A stretch of DNA of 64,000 bases from Mycobacterium sp. 852002-10029_SCH5224772 (GCF_001667315.1 NZ_LZHT01000015.1:124001-188000), one strand, 5' to 3'; counted from the stretch's first letter, positions 25,049 to 34,226 are shown. Numbers and translations: made by a program. The notes: generated from the sequence alone by a model not told the origin.

Positions 25049-25100
25049 TTGACCCAAGTTTGCCAGCAAAATACCGTCAGACCAGGTAGCCAGCGGTATT
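25049..25100 (+). promoter_or_regulatory. SulP gene promoter with overlapping inverted repeat
   Basis: TTGACC (25049-25054), a 17-base spacer and TACCGT (25072-25077) form a good SigA-type promoter. The -10 is inside an inverted repeat AATACCG (25070-25076) and CGGTATT (25094-25100), whose other half lies across the predicted start, a typical repressor position. Confidence 0.55.
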
Positions 25101-25229
25101 CGGGTGCGATCCTACGGATCATCTCGCCGTAATCTGCTGCACGCCAACCCGTTACGAAGATGTAACTGGCCGCGAGATGGGGCGGATATCGGAACATCCC
25201 CCGCAAACTCCCAACGAGGGACGGGACCG
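25101..25229 (+). promoter_or_regulatory. Structured 5' leader of the SulP gene
   Basis: If the upstream promoter is used the leader is about 145 bases. It contains hairpins GATCC-TAC-GGATC (25108-25120) and GTTAC-N6-GTAAC (25151-25166) before GAGGG and the ATG at 25230. No known riboswitch fold was recognised. It may carry post-transcriptional control or simply be a long leader. Confidence 0.35.
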
Positions 25230-26768
25230 ATGCTAGACATCCAACAGGCGGGCGATCGGAAACGCATCGGGCCACCCGCCGACCGGTTGCGCGGCCTCAT
25301 CCGGCATGACCTGCCCTCCTCGCTGGTGGTCTTCCTGGTCGCGCTCCCTCTGTCGTTGGGGATCGCGATCGCATCCAACGCCCCGGTGCTCGCCGGTCTG
25401 ATCGCCGCGATCGTCGGGGGCATCGTGGTCGGCAGCCTGGGTGGATCCCCGCTGCAAGTCAGCGGGCCCGCGGCCGGGCTTACCGTCGTCGTTGCCGGCC
25501 TTATTTCCGAATTCGGTTGGGGCATCACGTGTTTGATCACCGTTGCCGCCGGAATCGTGCAGGTTCTGCTGGGGCTGAGCCGCGTGGCGCGCGCCGCGCT
25601 GGCGATTTCACCGGTCGTCGTGCACGCCATGCTGGCCGGCATCGGCATCACGATTGCCCTGCAGCAGGCGCACGTGTTGCTGGGCGGAAAGTCCAAGAGC
25701 ACGGCCTGGCACAACCTGATCGGCCTGCCGGGTCAAATCATCGGTGCGCACCGGCCGGGGGTGATCCTGGGCGTTCTGGTGATCGTCATCCTGGTCGCCT
25801 GGCGGTGGGTGCCCGCCACCGTGCGCCGGATTCCGGGTCCCCTGGTCGCCATCGTGGCGGCGACGGTGATTTCGATCGTCTTCGGATTCCACGTGCGCCG
25901 GATCGACCTCGAGGGGTCACCGCTGGACGCGCTGCAGCTGCCCGACCTCCCCCACGGCAACTGGGGCGCGTTCACCATCGGGGTGATCACCGTCGCGCTC
26001 ATTGCCAGCGTCGAGAGCCTGCTGTCAGCGGTGTCGGTCGACCGGATGCACCACGGGCCCCGCACCGACTTCAACCGCGAGCTGGTCGGACAGGGGGCCG
26101 CCAACATCATCTCGGGGACCGTCGGCGGGCTGCCGATCACCGGGGTGATCGTCCGCAGCTCGACAAACGTCAACGCGGGCGCCAAATCCCGCGCCTCGGC
26201 GATCATGCACGGCGTCTGGATCTTGCTGTTCACCATTCCGTTCGCCGGCCTGGTCGAAGAGATCCCCACCGCCGCTCTTGCCGGTCTGCTCATCGTCATC
26301 GGCGTTCAGCTGCTCAAGCCGGCCCACATCGAAACCGCAATGAAGCACCGCGATCTCGCGGTGTACGTGGTGACCGCGGTCAGCGTCATCTTTCTCAACC
26401 TGCTGCACGGGGTGCTGATCGGGCTCGCGCTGGCGATCGCGCTGACCGGATGGCGGGTGATCCGGGCCAAGATCGATGCCCACCAGGTCGACGACGAATG
26501 GCGAGTGGTCATCGGGGGCGCGGCCTGCACCTTCCTGGCGCTGCCGAGGCTGACGCGGATGCTGGCGTTGGTTCCCCAAGGCGCGACGGCGACGGTGGCC
26601 ATTTCGGTGCACTACCTCGATCACGCTGCGCACCAAGCGATTACCGACTGGCAGCGCCAGCACGAGGCGACGGGCGGCATGGTTCACATCCAGGGCGTGG
26701 TCGAGACGGGTCACCGCGGGACGCACGACCCGCTGGTCGAGGCGCAAACGCCCGGAGCCGCCGCGTAA
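25230..26768 (+). CDS. SulP family anion transporter
   Basis: The 512-residue membrane protein starts at ATG 25230 (MLDIQQAG), 9 bases after GAGGG; the frame extends to 25104 without family sequence. About 10-14 membrane segments span residues 25-410. They include SLVVFLVALPLSLGIAIAS, the SulP motif GSPLQVSGPAAGLTVVVAG and the VESLLSAVSVDRMH region. A shortened C-terminal STAS-like domain follows (about 415-512). Family members carry sulfate or bicarbonate with Na+ or H+; the substrate is not predictable here. It is absent from this position in Mtb. Confidence 0.9.
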   Translation: MLDIQQAGDRKRIGPPADRLRGLIRHDLPSSLVVFLVALPLSLGIAIASNAPVLAGLIAAIVGGIVVGSLGGSPLQVSGPAAGLTVVVAGLISEFGWGITCLITVAAGIVQVLLGLSRVARAALAISPVVVHAMLAGIGITIALQQAHVLLGGKSKSTAWHNLIGLPGQIIGAHRPGVILGVLVIVILVAWRWVPATVRRIPGPLVAIVAATVISIVFGFHVRRIDLEGSPLDALQLPDLPHGNWGAFTIGVITVALIASVESLLSAVSVDRMHHGPRTDFNRELVGQGAANIISGTVGGLPITGVIVRSSTNVNAGAKSRASAIMHGVWILLFTIPFAGLVEEIPTAALAGLLIVIGVQLLKPAHIETAMKHRDLAVYVVTAVSVIFLNLLHGVLIGLALAIALTGWRVIRAKIDAHQVDDEWRVVIGGAACTFLALPRLTRMLALVPQGATATVAISVHYLDHAAHQAITDWQRQHEATGGMVHIQGVVETGHRGTHDPLVEAQTPGAAA

Positions 26769-26794
26769 TTGCCCGCCGCGCATCGCCCGTTCGG

Positions 26795-27055
26795 TCAGTC
26801 GACGTCGATCCTGATGTGCAGCCGCTTGCCGCAAACCTCCGCAAGGCGCTGCAGCACATCCACGCGCGGCACCTCGTCTCCGCTCTCCCACGCGGCGACC
26901 TCCGCCCGGGTGGTGCCGAGTGCGTGCGCCAGTTGCTCCTGGTTCATATCGGCACCGGCACGTGTTTCGAAAATCAGGTCGGGCAAGTTCAGCGCCAGCC
27001 CGGCTTCGTGAATATCGATCGAATGAGAGTCCGACATCGCAATCACCGCTTTCAT
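26795..27055 (-). CDS. Small Xre-like helix-turn-helix protein
   Basis: The 86-residue protein has a C-terminal HTH_3-type fold (NQEQLAHALGTTRAEVAAWE, then VPRVDVLQRLAEVCGKRL). ATG 27055 gives 86 residues; ATG 27037 has a better ribosome binding site (GCGGTGA) and would give 80. It resembles antitoxin-type regulators but no toxin gene adjoins it, so it is more likely a small DNA-binding regulator, perhaps of the convergent SulP gene. That link is inference from position. Confidence 0.75.
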   Translation of the reverse strand: MKAVIAMSDSHSIDIHEAGLALNLPDLIFETRAGADMNQEQLAHALGTTRAEVAAWESGDEVPRVDVLQRLAEVCGKRLHIRIDVD

Positions 27056-27136
27056 TAACGGCAGCCAAAGGACTACAGCTAACTCCGATGTTACGTGTGG
27101 TTCGGGCTATGTGCACGCGGCGTTGTGCCGCCGTTA

Positions 27137-28000
27137 CTACCGCCCGGCCATCTGCTCCAGCCGGCGGATGCGGTCCTCGATCGGCGGGTGCGTCGAAAAC
27201 AGCGACCCGATCCGCTCGCCGGCGCGGAAGGGGCTGGCGATCATCAGGTGTGCCTGGCTGGCCAGCTGAGGCTCCGGCGGAAGCGGAGCCACCTCGACCC
27301 CGCCGGAGATCTTGCGCAGGGCCGACGCCAGGGCCAGCGGGTCGCCGGTCAACACCGCGCCCGATTCGTCCGCCTGGTATTCCCGTGACCGGGACACCGC
27401 CAGGCGCACGACCGTCGCGGCAATGGGGCCCAGCAACGAAACCAGCAGCAGCGCAAAGGGATTCTCGCCATCGCGGTGGTTACCACCGAACATGCCGGCG
27501 AACATCGCCATGTTGGCCAGCGCGGTGATCACCGACGCCATCGCGCCGGCGACGCACGAGATCAGGATGTCGCGGTTGTAGACGTGCGAAAGCTCGTGTC
27601 CCAACACGGCACGCAGCTCACGCTCGGTGAGAATGCCCAAAATCCCGGTGGTGCAACACACCGCGGCATTGCGCGGATTGCGGCCGGTCGCGAACGCGTT
27701 GGGCGCGTTGGTGTCGCTGACGTACAACCGGGGCATCGGTTGGTGCGCGGCGGTGGCCAGCTCCCGGACGATCCGGTACATCGCGGGCGCCTGGAGCTCG
27801 GAGACCGGCTGCGCATGCATCGCCCGCAGCGCCAGCTTGTCGCTGTTGTAGTACGTGTAGATGTTCATGCCGATGGCGAACAGCACCGCGATGAACATCG
27901 CGGTCTTACCGAACAGCGAGCCCACAAACACGATCAACGCGGACATGCCGACCAACAGGGCGAAGGTCTTCAACCTGTTGGTGTGCGGATGCCAGGTCAT
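27137..28000 (-). CDS. htpX: Membrane metalloprotease HtpX
   Basis: The 287-residue M48 zinc protease has two N-terminal membrane helices (residues about 14-52), the zinc motif HELSH in [13 protein letters not shown], two further helices, and the third ligand in the SREYQADE segment. HtpX degrades misfolded membrane proteins. AGGAGG on the minus strand just before ATG 28000 is a strong ribosome binding site, and a hairpin lies further upstream (28021-28036). It is Mtb Rv0563-like, downstream of and co-oriented with grcC1. Confidence 0.95.
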   Translation of the reverse strand: MTWHPHTNRLKTFALLVGMSALIVFVGSLFGKTAMFIAVLFAIGMNIYTYYNSDKLALRAMHAQPVSELQAPAMYRIVRELATAAHQPMPRLYVSDTNAPNAFATGRNPRNAAVCCTTGILGILTERELRAVLGHELSHVYNRDILISCVAGAMASVITALANMAMFAGMFGGNHRDGENPFALLLVSLLGPIAATVVRLAVSRSREYQADESGAVLTGDPLALASALRKISGGVEVAPLPPEPQLASQAHLMIASPFRAGERIGSLFSTHPPIEDRIRRLEQMAGR

Positions 28001-28020
28001 CGGTGTCCTCCTAGGACATA

Positions 28021-28036
28021 CCGGAGCAGACTCCGG
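28021..28036 (-). promoter_or_regulatory. Hairpin in the htpX leader
   Basis: CCGGAG (28021-28026) and CTCCGG (28031-28036) form a perfect 6-bp stem with a 4-base loop, 21 bases upstream of the htpX start and 60 bases after the grcC1 stop. It could attenuate read-through from grcC1 or modulate translation. Confidence 0.3.
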
Positions 28037-28096
28037 AACGCTCGTTCATTGTCGACTATGGAACGCCCGAAACGGGTCAAGGAGTTCCGTGACCGG

Positions 28097-29125
28097 CTAG
28101 CCGTGGCGGCTGATGGTGTAGTCGACCAGCGTCTGCAGCGCGTGCCGGCCGGGCACGTCGGGCAGCAGGGCCAGCTCCCCGTGCGCCTGCGCCGCGTACT
28201 CGTGCAGCACCTGCTTGGCCTTGGCCATGCCCGCCGACGCCCGCAGCAACGCCAGCGCCTCGGCCACCACCTCGTCGTCGTCGATGGGCCCGACCAGCAG
28301 CTCGCGCAGCCGCGCCGCTTCGGGACCGGGTTCGCGCAGCGCGTAGACCATCGGCAAGGTGTGCACACCTTCACGCACGTCGGTGCCGGGCAGCTTGCCG
28401 GACTCGTGGGAGTCGCTGTCGATGTCGATGATGTCGTCGGAGATCTGGAACGCGGTGCCCACGATGCCGCCGAGGCGGCTGAGCCGCTCCACCTGGTCGG
28501 CGTCGGCGCCGGAGAACATGGCACCGAACCGGCCCGCCGCGGCGATCAGGCACGCGGTCTTCTCGTACACCACCTTCAGGTAGTGCTCGATCGGGTCCGC
28601 CCCTTCGGCCGCGCCCGTCAGGCCGCGGGTCTCGCGCATCTGCCCGGTCACCAGCTGGGCGAACGTCTCAGCGATCAGGCGCACCGCCTCGGGACCCAGC
28701 CGGGACACCAGCCGCGATGCGGTGGCGAACAGGTAATCGCCGGCCAGGATCGCGACGTTGTTGCCCCAGCGCACGTTGGCGGTGGGGGTGCCGCGCCGCA
28801 CCTCGGCCTCGTCCATCACGTCGTCGTGATACAGCGTGGCCAGGTGCACCAGCTCGATCACGGCGCCGGCGATCGTCACGTCCACGGCGTCGGGGTGGGG
28901 CCCGAGCTGCGCCGACAACACGGTGAACAGCGGCCGGAACCGCTTGCCGCCCGCCTTGAACAGATGGGTCAGCGACTCGGTCATGATCTCGTCGGCGCTG
29001 CGCAGCTCGGTGTCCATGAGCTGCTCGATCCGCCCGACACCGTCGCGCACCGTCGCCGCGAAGGCCGCGTCACCGAGATCAACGCCCGCCACCACCGTCG
29101 CCGGAGTATTCACGGGACCAAACAT
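28097..29125 (-). CDS. grcC1: Polyprenyl diphosphate synthase GrcC1
   Basis: The 342-residue all-helical trans-prenyltransferase condenses isopentenyl diphosphate units, probably to the menaquinone side chain. The first aspartate-rich motif is in LYHDDVMDEA and the second in FQISDDIIDID; GGKRFRP binds the diphosphate. ATG 29125 (MFGPVN) fits the family length; ATG 29137 would overlap the divergent menJ start. It matches Mtb Rv0562. Placement back-to-back with menJ supports quinone synthesis. Confidence 0.93.
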   Translation of the reverse strand: MFGPVNTPATVVAGVDLGDAAFAATVRDGVGRIEQLMDTELRSADEIMTESLTHLFKAGGKRFRPLFTVLSAQLGPHPDAVDVTIAGAVIELVHLATLYHDDVMDEAEVRRGTPTANVRWGNNVAILAGDYLFATASRLVSRLGPEAVRLIAETFAQLVTGQMRETRGLTGAAEGADPIEHYLKVVYEKTACLIAAAGRFGAMFSGADADQVERLSRLGGIVGTAFQISDDIIDIDSDSHESGKLPGTDVREGVHTLPMVYALREPGPEAARLRELLVGPIDDDEVVAEALALLRASAGMAKAKQVLHEYAAQAHGELALLPDVPGRHALQTLVDYTISRHG

Positions 29126-29135
29126 ACTGGTGTGC

Positions 29136-30383
29136 ATGAAGACGCGAGCGACCCGAGCCCACGTGGTGGTCGTGGGTGCCGGACCCGCCGGTTCGGCGGC
29201 GGCGGCCTGGGCCGCGCGCGCAGGCAACGAGGTCCTGGTCATCGATTCGGCGAGCTTTCCCCGCGACAAAGCCTGCGGTGACGGGCTGACCCCGCGCGCG
29301 GTCGCCGAGCTGGAACGCCTGGGCCTCGGGGACTGGCTGGACACCCGCATCCGGCACCGGGGATTGCGGATGAGCGGGTTCGGCGGCGAGGTGGAAGTGG
29401 ACTGGCCCGGCCCGTCCTTCCCGTCCACCGGCAGCGCGGTGGCCCGCGTCGAGCTGGACGACCGGATCCGCAAAGTCGCCGAGGATTCCGGGGCGCGGAT
29501 GATGCTGGGCACCAAAGCCGTTGGCGTGCAACATGACTCATCGGGCCGGGTGACGTCGCTGACCCTGGCCGACGGCACCGAGGTGGGGTGTCGCCAGCTG
29601 ATCGTGGCCGACGGCGCCCGTTCGTCGCTCGGGCGCAAGCTGGGCCGGCGGTGGCATCAGGAAACGGTGTACGGCGTCGCCGCCCGCGGATACCTGAGTA
29701 CGCCGCGTGCCGACGACCCCTGGCTGACCTCGCACCTGGAACTGCGCGGACCCGACGGCTCCAAGGACAAAGTGCTGCCTGGCTACGGCTGGATTTTTCC
29801 GCTGGGCAACGGCGAGGTGAACATCGGCGTCGGGGCGCTGTCGACGTCGAGACGGCCGGCGGATCTGGCGCTGCGGCCGCTGATCGACTACTACACCGAC
29901 CTGCGCCGCGACGAGTGGGACTTCACCGGCCCGCCCCGGGCGGTGTCGTCGGCGCTGCTGCCGATGGGCGGCGCGGTGTCCGGGGTGGCCGGGGCCAACT
30001 GGATGCTGATCGGCGACGCCGCGGCGTGCGTGAACCCGCTCAACGGCGAAGGCATCGACTACGGGCTGGAGACCGGCCGGCTGGCCTCTGAAATGCTCGA
30101 GCTGCTCGATGGCGGCGACCTGTCGCAGGTCTGGCCGTCGCTGCTGCGGCAGCACTACGGTCGCGGGTTCTCGGTGGCGCGCAGGCTCGCGCTGCTGCTG
30201 ACCTTCCAGCGATTCCTGCCCTCGACCGGGCCGATCGCCATGCGCTCGCCGACGCTGATGACCATCGCCGTGCGGGTGATGGCCAACCTGGTCACCGACG
30301 AGGACGCGGACTGGGTGGCGCGCGCCTGGCGCGGCGGTGGCCGACTGTCGCGGCTGATCGACCGCCGGACGCCGTTCAGCTGA
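29136..30383 (+). CDS. menJ: Menaquinone side-chain reductase MenJ
   Basis: The 415-residue geranylgeranyl-reductase-family flavoprotein has FAD motifs VVVVGAGPAGSAAAAWAA, DKACGDGLTPRAV (the family PxxxxCGxG-type segment) and GDAAACVNPLNGEGI. In Mtb, Rv0561c (MenJ) saturates one isoprene bond of menaquinone to give MK-9(II-H2). ATG 29136 is only 10 bases from the divergent grcC1 start. CATACT 7 bases upstream could be a -10 for a leaderless mRNA. GTG 29130 is an alternative start. Confidence 0.9.
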   Translation: MKTRATRAHVVVVGAGPAGSAAAAWAARAGNEVLVIDSASFPRDKACGDGLTPRAVAELERLGLGDWLDTRIRHRGLRMSGFGGEVEVDWPGPSFPSTGSAVARVELDDRIRKVAEDSGARMMLGTKAVGVQHDSSGRVTSLTLADGTEVGCRQLIVADGARSSLGRKLGRRWHQETVYGVAARGYLSTPRADDPWLTSHLELRGPDGSKDKVLPGYGWIFPLGNGEVNIGVGALSTSRRPADLALRPLIDYYTDLRRDEWDFTGPPRAVSSALLPMGGAVSGVAGANWMLIGDAAACVNPLNGEGIDYGLETGRLASEMLELLDGGDLSQVWPSLLRQHYGRGFSVARRLALLLTFQRFLPSTGPIAMRSPTLMTIAVRVMANLVTDEDADWVARAWRGGGRLSRLIDRRTPFS

Positions 30384-30473
30384 GCGCATCGCCGCTGGTC
30401 GGCGGGTGCGGCGGGCCCAATGGGGCGCTCGATCGGCCTGCGCCGTTTGTCGGCGGGCCTGATACCGGGCGTG

Positions 30474-30479
30474 TATAGT
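30474..30479 (+). promoter_or_regulatory. -10 element of leaderless DUF732 gene
   Basis: TATAGT, a near-consensus -10, lies 7 bases before ATG 30487, so the mRNA should start at the AUG. No -35 at the usual distance is convincing. Confidence 0.6.
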
Positions 30480-30486
30480 CCAGCTA

Positions 30487-30894
30487 ATGAAGGGAACGAT
30501 GCTGGCTACTATCGGTGCCGCTGCTGTTGCTGCTTTCGCGCTGGCCGCGCCGGCGCAGCTCTCCGCTCCGGCGCAGGCGGATCCCCCGCCGACGGCGCCG
30601 TACCCGACCCCGCGGACACCGTCACCGCCCAGCGACTACGACGCGCCGTTCAAGAACACCGTCAACGGCTTCGGCATCTACCAGCCGCAGGACCAACTGG
30701 CGTGGCTGGGCAAGATCACCTGCGACCGGATAGATCACGGCGTCGACCACGACGCCCACCAGTCCGCGACGTTCATCCAGCGCAACCTGCCGCGCGGCAC
30801 CACCGAGGGCCAGTCGCTGCAGTTCCTCGGCGCGGCGGTCGACCACTACTGCCCGGAACACGTCGACGTCGTCCAAGCGGCCGGCAATCACTAA
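30487..30894 (+). CDS. Secreted DUF732 protein (Rv0559c-like)
   Basis: The 135-residue product has a signal peptide (MKGTMLATIGAAAVAAFALA, cleavage near AQA-DP), a Pro-rich linker (residues 33-50) longer than in Mtb, and a DUF732 domain. That domain has FGIYQPQDQLAWLGKI, ATFIQRNLPRGTT and HYCPEH, with two cysteines probably disulfide-bonded. Mtb Rv0559c is a small secreted protein, recalled as salicylate-inducible together with methyltransferase gene Rv0560c, which is missing here. The gene lies between menJ and menG. Confidence 0.9.
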   Translation: MKGTMLATIGAAAVAAFALAAPAQLSAPAQADPPPTAPYPTPRTPSPPSDYDAPFKNTVNGFGIYQPQDQLAWLGKITCDRIDHGVDHDAHQSATFIQRNLPRGTTEGQSLQFLGAAVDHYCPEHVDVVQAAGNH

Positions 30895-30901
30895 AACCGC
30901 C

Positions 30902-31597
30902 TCAGCGCGGGGGCAGGTACCCCGCGTGTAGGGCGACGATGCCGCCCGTCAGGTTCCGCCACCGCACCCCCACCCAGCCGGCCTGGGTCAGCTGCTGCGC
31001 CAACCCCTCCTGGTCGGGCCACGCCCTGATCGACTCCGCCAGGTACACGTAGGCCTCGGGGTTACTCGACACCGCCCGCGCCACCCGCGGCAGCGCCCGC
31101 ATCAGGTATTCCTTGTAGACCGTGGCGAACAGGCCGTTGGTGGGCGTGGAGAACTCGCACACCGCCAGTCGACCGCCCGGACGCGTGACGCGCGCCATCT
31201 CGCGCAGCGCGGCTTGGGTGTCGACCACGTTGCGCAACCCGAAACTGATTGTTACGGCGTCGAATACGTCGTCACCGAAGGGCAGCCTGGTGGCGTCGCC
31301 GGCGACCTTCGGCACGTTGCGCGCCGCCCCCGCCGCCAGCATGCCGACCGAGAAATCGGCGGCCACACACCACGCGCCGGATTTCGCCAGCTCGACAGTC
31401 GATACCGCGGTGCCGGCGGCGAGATCCAGCACCCGCTGGCCGGGCCGGAGTTCCAGCGCCGCCCGGGTGGCCTTGCGCCAGTAGCGGTCCTGGCCCATCG
31501 ACAGCACGGTGTTGGTCAGGTCATAGCGCCGGGCGACGCCGTCGAACATCGACGCGACGTCCCGGGGGTCCTTGTCCAACTCCGCGCGGCTCACCAC
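30902..31597 (-). CDS. menG: Demethylmenaquinone methyltransferase MenG (UbiE)
   Basis: The 231-residue SAM enzyme performs the last methylation in menaquinone synthesis. The SAM motif [16 protein letters not shown], the UbiE signatures FGLRNVVD and the N-terminal [15 protein letters not shown] region are present. The start is GTG 31597; the adjacent GTG 31594 is equally possible and lies 7 bases after a TACCGT -10 candidate (31607-31602, minus strand). It corresponds to Mtb Rv0558. A divergent SDR gene lies upstream. Confidence 0.94.
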   Translation of the reverse strand: MVSRAELDKDPRDVASMFDGVARRYDLTNTVLSMGQDRYWRKATRAALELRPGQRVLDLAAGTAVSTVELAKSGAWCVAADFSVGMLAAGAARNVPKVAGDATRLPFGDDVFDAVTISFGLRNVVDTQAALREMARVTRPGGRLAVCEFSTPTNGLFATVYKEYLMRALPRVARAVSSNPEAYVYLAESIRAWPDQEGLAQQLTQAGWVGVRWRNLTGGIVALHAGYLPPR

Positions 31598-31649
31598 ACG
31601 GACGGTACCCCTGGGGAATTACGCGGCGACAGCAGCGTTGCAACTCTGC

Positions 31650-32474
31650 GTGACTGAGAAAGTGTGGTTTATCACCGGTACATCGCGAGGTTTCGGACGG
31701 GCCTGGGCGATCGCGGCGCTGGAGCGCGGCGACAGGGTCGCCGCCACCGCCCGCGATACGGCGTCGCTGGACGACCTGGCGCGCAAGTACGGCGACGCGC
31801 TGTTGCCGATTCGATTGGACGTCACCGACCGCGACGCGGACTTCGCGGCGGTCAAGCAGGCGCACGACCACTTCGGCCGGCTCGACATCGTGGTGAACAA
31901 CGCCGGCTACGGCCAGTTCGGGTTCGTCGAGGAACTCTCCGAACAAGACGCACGCGACCAGATCGAGACCAATGTCTTTGGAGCGCTGTGGATCACCCAG
32001 GCCGCGCTGCCGTACCTGCGCGAGCAGGGCAGCGGCCACATCATCCAGGTGTCCTCGATCGGGGGCATCACCGCGTTCCCATTGGTAGGCATGTACCACG
32101 CGTCGAAGTGGGCGCTGGAAGGCTTTTCGCAGGCGCTGGCCCAGGAGGTCGCCCCGTTCGGTGTGCACGTCACGCTGATCGAGCCGGCTGGCTTCGACAC
32201 CGACTGGGCCGGTCCGTCGGCCAGGCACGCCGAGCCGCTGCCGGCCTATGACGACATTCGCGCCGCCGTGCAGGCCGAGCGCAGCCGGCGGTGGGCCAGC
32301 CCGGGTGACCCGACCGCCTCGGCGGCCGCGCTAGTCAAGGTGGTCGACGCCGAAAAGCCGCCGCTGCGAGTGTTCTTCGGCTCGTCCCCGCTGGAGACGG
32401 CCAGGGCCGACTACGAGAGCCGGCTCCGCAACTGGGAGGATTGGCAGCCCGTCGCCGAATTGGCGCAAGGCTGA
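31650..32474 (+). CDS. Short-chain dehydrogenase/reductase
   Basis: The 274-residue classical SDR has the cofactor motif TGTSRGFG (residues 9-16), the NNAG motif and the catalytic YHASK (Tyr near 150). GTG 31650 gives VTEKVWFITGTS; a longer frame from TTG 31572 would overlap menG. In Mtb the flanking genes menG and mgtA are adjacent, so this gene is an insertion or was lost there. The substrate is unknown; an Arg at the cofactor loop suggests NADP(H). Confidence 0.88.
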   Translation: MTEKVWFITGTSRGFGRAWAIAALERGDRVAATARDTASLDDLARKYGDALLPIRLDVTDRDADFAAVKQAHDHFGRLDIVVNNAGYGQFGFVEELSEQDARDQIETNVFGALWITQAALPYLREQGSGHIIQVSSIGGITAFPLVGMYHASKWALEGFSQALAQEVAPFGVHVTLIEPAGFDTDWAGPSARHAEPLPAYDDIRAAVQAERSRRWASPGDPTASAAALVKVVDAEKPPLRVFFGSSPLETARADYESRLRNWEDWQPVAELAQG

Positions 32475-32484
32475 TCGCAGGCCG

Positions 32485-33639
32485 TCACTGACCCTGCGCG
32501 TACCGCGCGGCGAACAGCCGGCGCCGCTCGAACGGCGACAGCACCGCCTCGTAGTGGCCGAGCAGCTCGTCGCAGATGACCGGCCAGCTACGGCCGATCA
32601 CGCTGCGCCGCGCGGCCGGCGCGTAGCGTGGCCGTTCGGCGATCAGATGCGCGACGGCCTCGGGCAGCCGCGCCTCGAACTCGTTGACCCCCAACAGCAG
32701 ACCCGTCCGCCACGGCGTGACGAGGTCGCGTGGGCCGCCGGCGTCGGGGGCGATGACCGGCAACCCCGACGCCAGCGCTTCCTGCACGACCTGACAAAAC
32801 GTCTCGTGCTCACCGGGATGCACGAACACGTCCATGCTGGCGTACGCCGCGGCGAGCTCGTCGCCGTAGAGCGCGCCGGTGAAAACCGCTGTCGGCATTG
32901 CCGATTGCAGCCTGTCGCGGTCGACACCGTCGCCCACGATGACAAGCTGCACCGCGCCACCGCCGGCCAGCCCGGCAAGTCGCTCGACGTGTTTCTCGGG
33001 CGCGAGCCGGCCCACGAACCCGACGATGGGTTTGCGGTGAGGCGACCACCGCCGCCGCAGCGCTTCGTCGCGCGCCGACGGCGCAAACTGCAGCACGTCG
33101 ACGCCGCGCGCCCACCGGTGCACTCGCGGAAAACGGTGGGTGACAAGCGCTTCCATCGTTACACTGGACGGGGCCAGGTTGCGGTCGGCGAGGCCGTGCA
33201 GGTGGCGAAACCAGGCCCAGGCGGCGCGTGCGGTCATCGGGATGCCGTAGCTCGCCGCGAAACCCGGTACGTCGGTTTGATACACCGCGACCGTCGGCAC
33301 CCCCAGCCACCGCGCCGCGCGCACGCCGCCATAGCCCAGCAACGCCGGTGACGCCAGATGCACGACGTGGGGGTCGAATCCGCGCAGCACGCTCACCAGC
33401 CGGGGCGTCGGCACGCCCAGCGGCAGCGTGGTCACCTTCGGAAACATCCGCGACGGCACCCGGTGCACGCGGATGCCGTCGTGAATGCGCTCCGCGGGCG
33501 GTTCGCCGGGGGGCGTGTCGGGGGCGATGACGAGGGCTTCGTGGCCCGTGCGGCGCAGATGCTCGAGCACCCGGATCACCGAGTTGCTGACACCGTTGAC
33601 TTCCGGCAGGAAAGATTCCGCGACGATGGCAACGCGCAC
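32485..33639 (-). CDS. mgtA: GDP-mannose-dependent alpha-mannosyltransferase MgtA
   Basis: The 384-residue GT-B, GT4-family enzyme has the N-terminal [20 protein letters not shown] motif and the EX7E nucleotide-binding motif ([12 protein letters not shown]). In Mtb, Rv0557 (MgtA, once called PimB) adds mannose to a glucuronosyl diacylglycerol lipid and contributes to lipomannan-type glycolipids. The start is GTG 33639. The following co-directional gene upstream is a DUF3592 membrane protein. The protein acts at the cytoplasmic face of the membrane. Confidence 0.92.
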   Translation of the reverse strand: MRVAIVAESFLPEVNGVSNSVIRVLEHLRRTGHEALVIAPDTPPGEPPAERIHDGIRVHRVPSRMFPKVTTLPLGVPTPRLVSVLRGFDPHVVHLASPALLGYGGVRAARWLGVPTVAVYQTDVPGFAASYGIPMTARAAWAWFRHLHGLADRNLAPSSVTMEALVTHRFPRVHRWARGVDVLQFAPSARDEALRRRWSPHRKPIVGFVGRLAPEKHVERLAGLAGGGAVQLVIVGDGVDRDRLQSAMPTAVFTGALYGDELAAAYASMDVFVHPGEHETFCQVVQEALASGLPVIAPDAGGPRDLVTPWRTGLLLGVNEFEARLPEAVAHLIAERPRYAPAARRSVIGRSWPVICDELLGHYEAVLSPFERRRLFAARYAQGQ

Positions 33640-33690
33640 ACCATCACCGTGTCAGCGCCGGCTGTCGACAAGGTTGCCTACCGGCATCCG

Positions 33691-34215
33691 TCACGCGAAA
33701 TTTGCAGGTTCGGCGGTTTCGGCGCGGCGGTCCAGCCACTTGTCCAGCAGCGCCAGCAGCACCAGGATGGCCGCCGCGGCCAGCCAGCCCACCACCGCGA
33801 GGGATCCCGCCGGGATGATCGCCAGCCCGGCGTTGCGATGCTGCACGCGGACCAGGTTGGGGTCGTTCTTGTTGTACTCGACGTAGATCCGCATCCCGGT
33901 GGCCAGGTGGGACGGATAGAGCACACCGAGCTCGGGACGATAGGTGACGCGCTCGGGGGTGACGAATTCGATCGTGGAGCGACGCGGCCCGGCGCTGAGC
34001 ACCTCCGCCTGCGCGACGCCCATGTGGTGGCTGATCGCGAGGTCGTCGCGCCAGGCGCCGGCCACCAGCAGCATCGACTGCAGCGTGACCAGGGCGGCGA
34101 CGATCAGTACCGCAATCCGGGCCCACCGCAACGCGATTCTGGCGCGCGTTTTCGTCGGTTCATCACTGCGTCCATGAATCAGTATGTGCAGCAGAACCTT
34201 TGGGGATCGCACCAT
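33691..34215 (-). CDS. DUF3592-type membrane protein (Rv0556-like)
   Basis: The 174-residue protein has two membrane helices (residues about 32-52 and 133-158). A 75-residue extracytoplasmic beta-rich domain between them contains the YVEYNKNDPNLVRV segment common to DUF3592 proteins. The function is unknown. It lies 11 bases downstream of the menD stop, so it is in the same transcript, and precedes mgtA. Confidence 0.82.
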   Translation of the reverse strand: MVRSPKVLLHILIHGRSDEPTKTRARIALRWARIAVLIVAALVTLQSMLLVAGAWRDDLAISHHMGVAQAEVLSAGPRRSTIEFVTPERVTYRPELGVLYPSHLATGMRIYVEYNKNDPNLVRVQHRNAGLAIIPAGSLAVVGWLAAAAILVLLALLDKWLDRRAETAEPANFA

Positions 34216-34226
34216 CTACCCGCGCC

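Noticed and set aside
25101..25229. Known riboswitch class in the SulP leader
   Set aside because: Hairpins are present, but none matches a riboswitch core I can recognise.
26795..27055. Antitoxin of a toxin-antitoxin pair
   Set aside because: The HTH resembles antitoxins, but there is no toxin-sized partner frame with start signals on either side.
28097..29638. 513-residue version of GrcC1
   Set aside because: The extra N-terminal residues lie across the divergent menJ gene and have no prenyltransferase character; ATG 29125 gives the family length.
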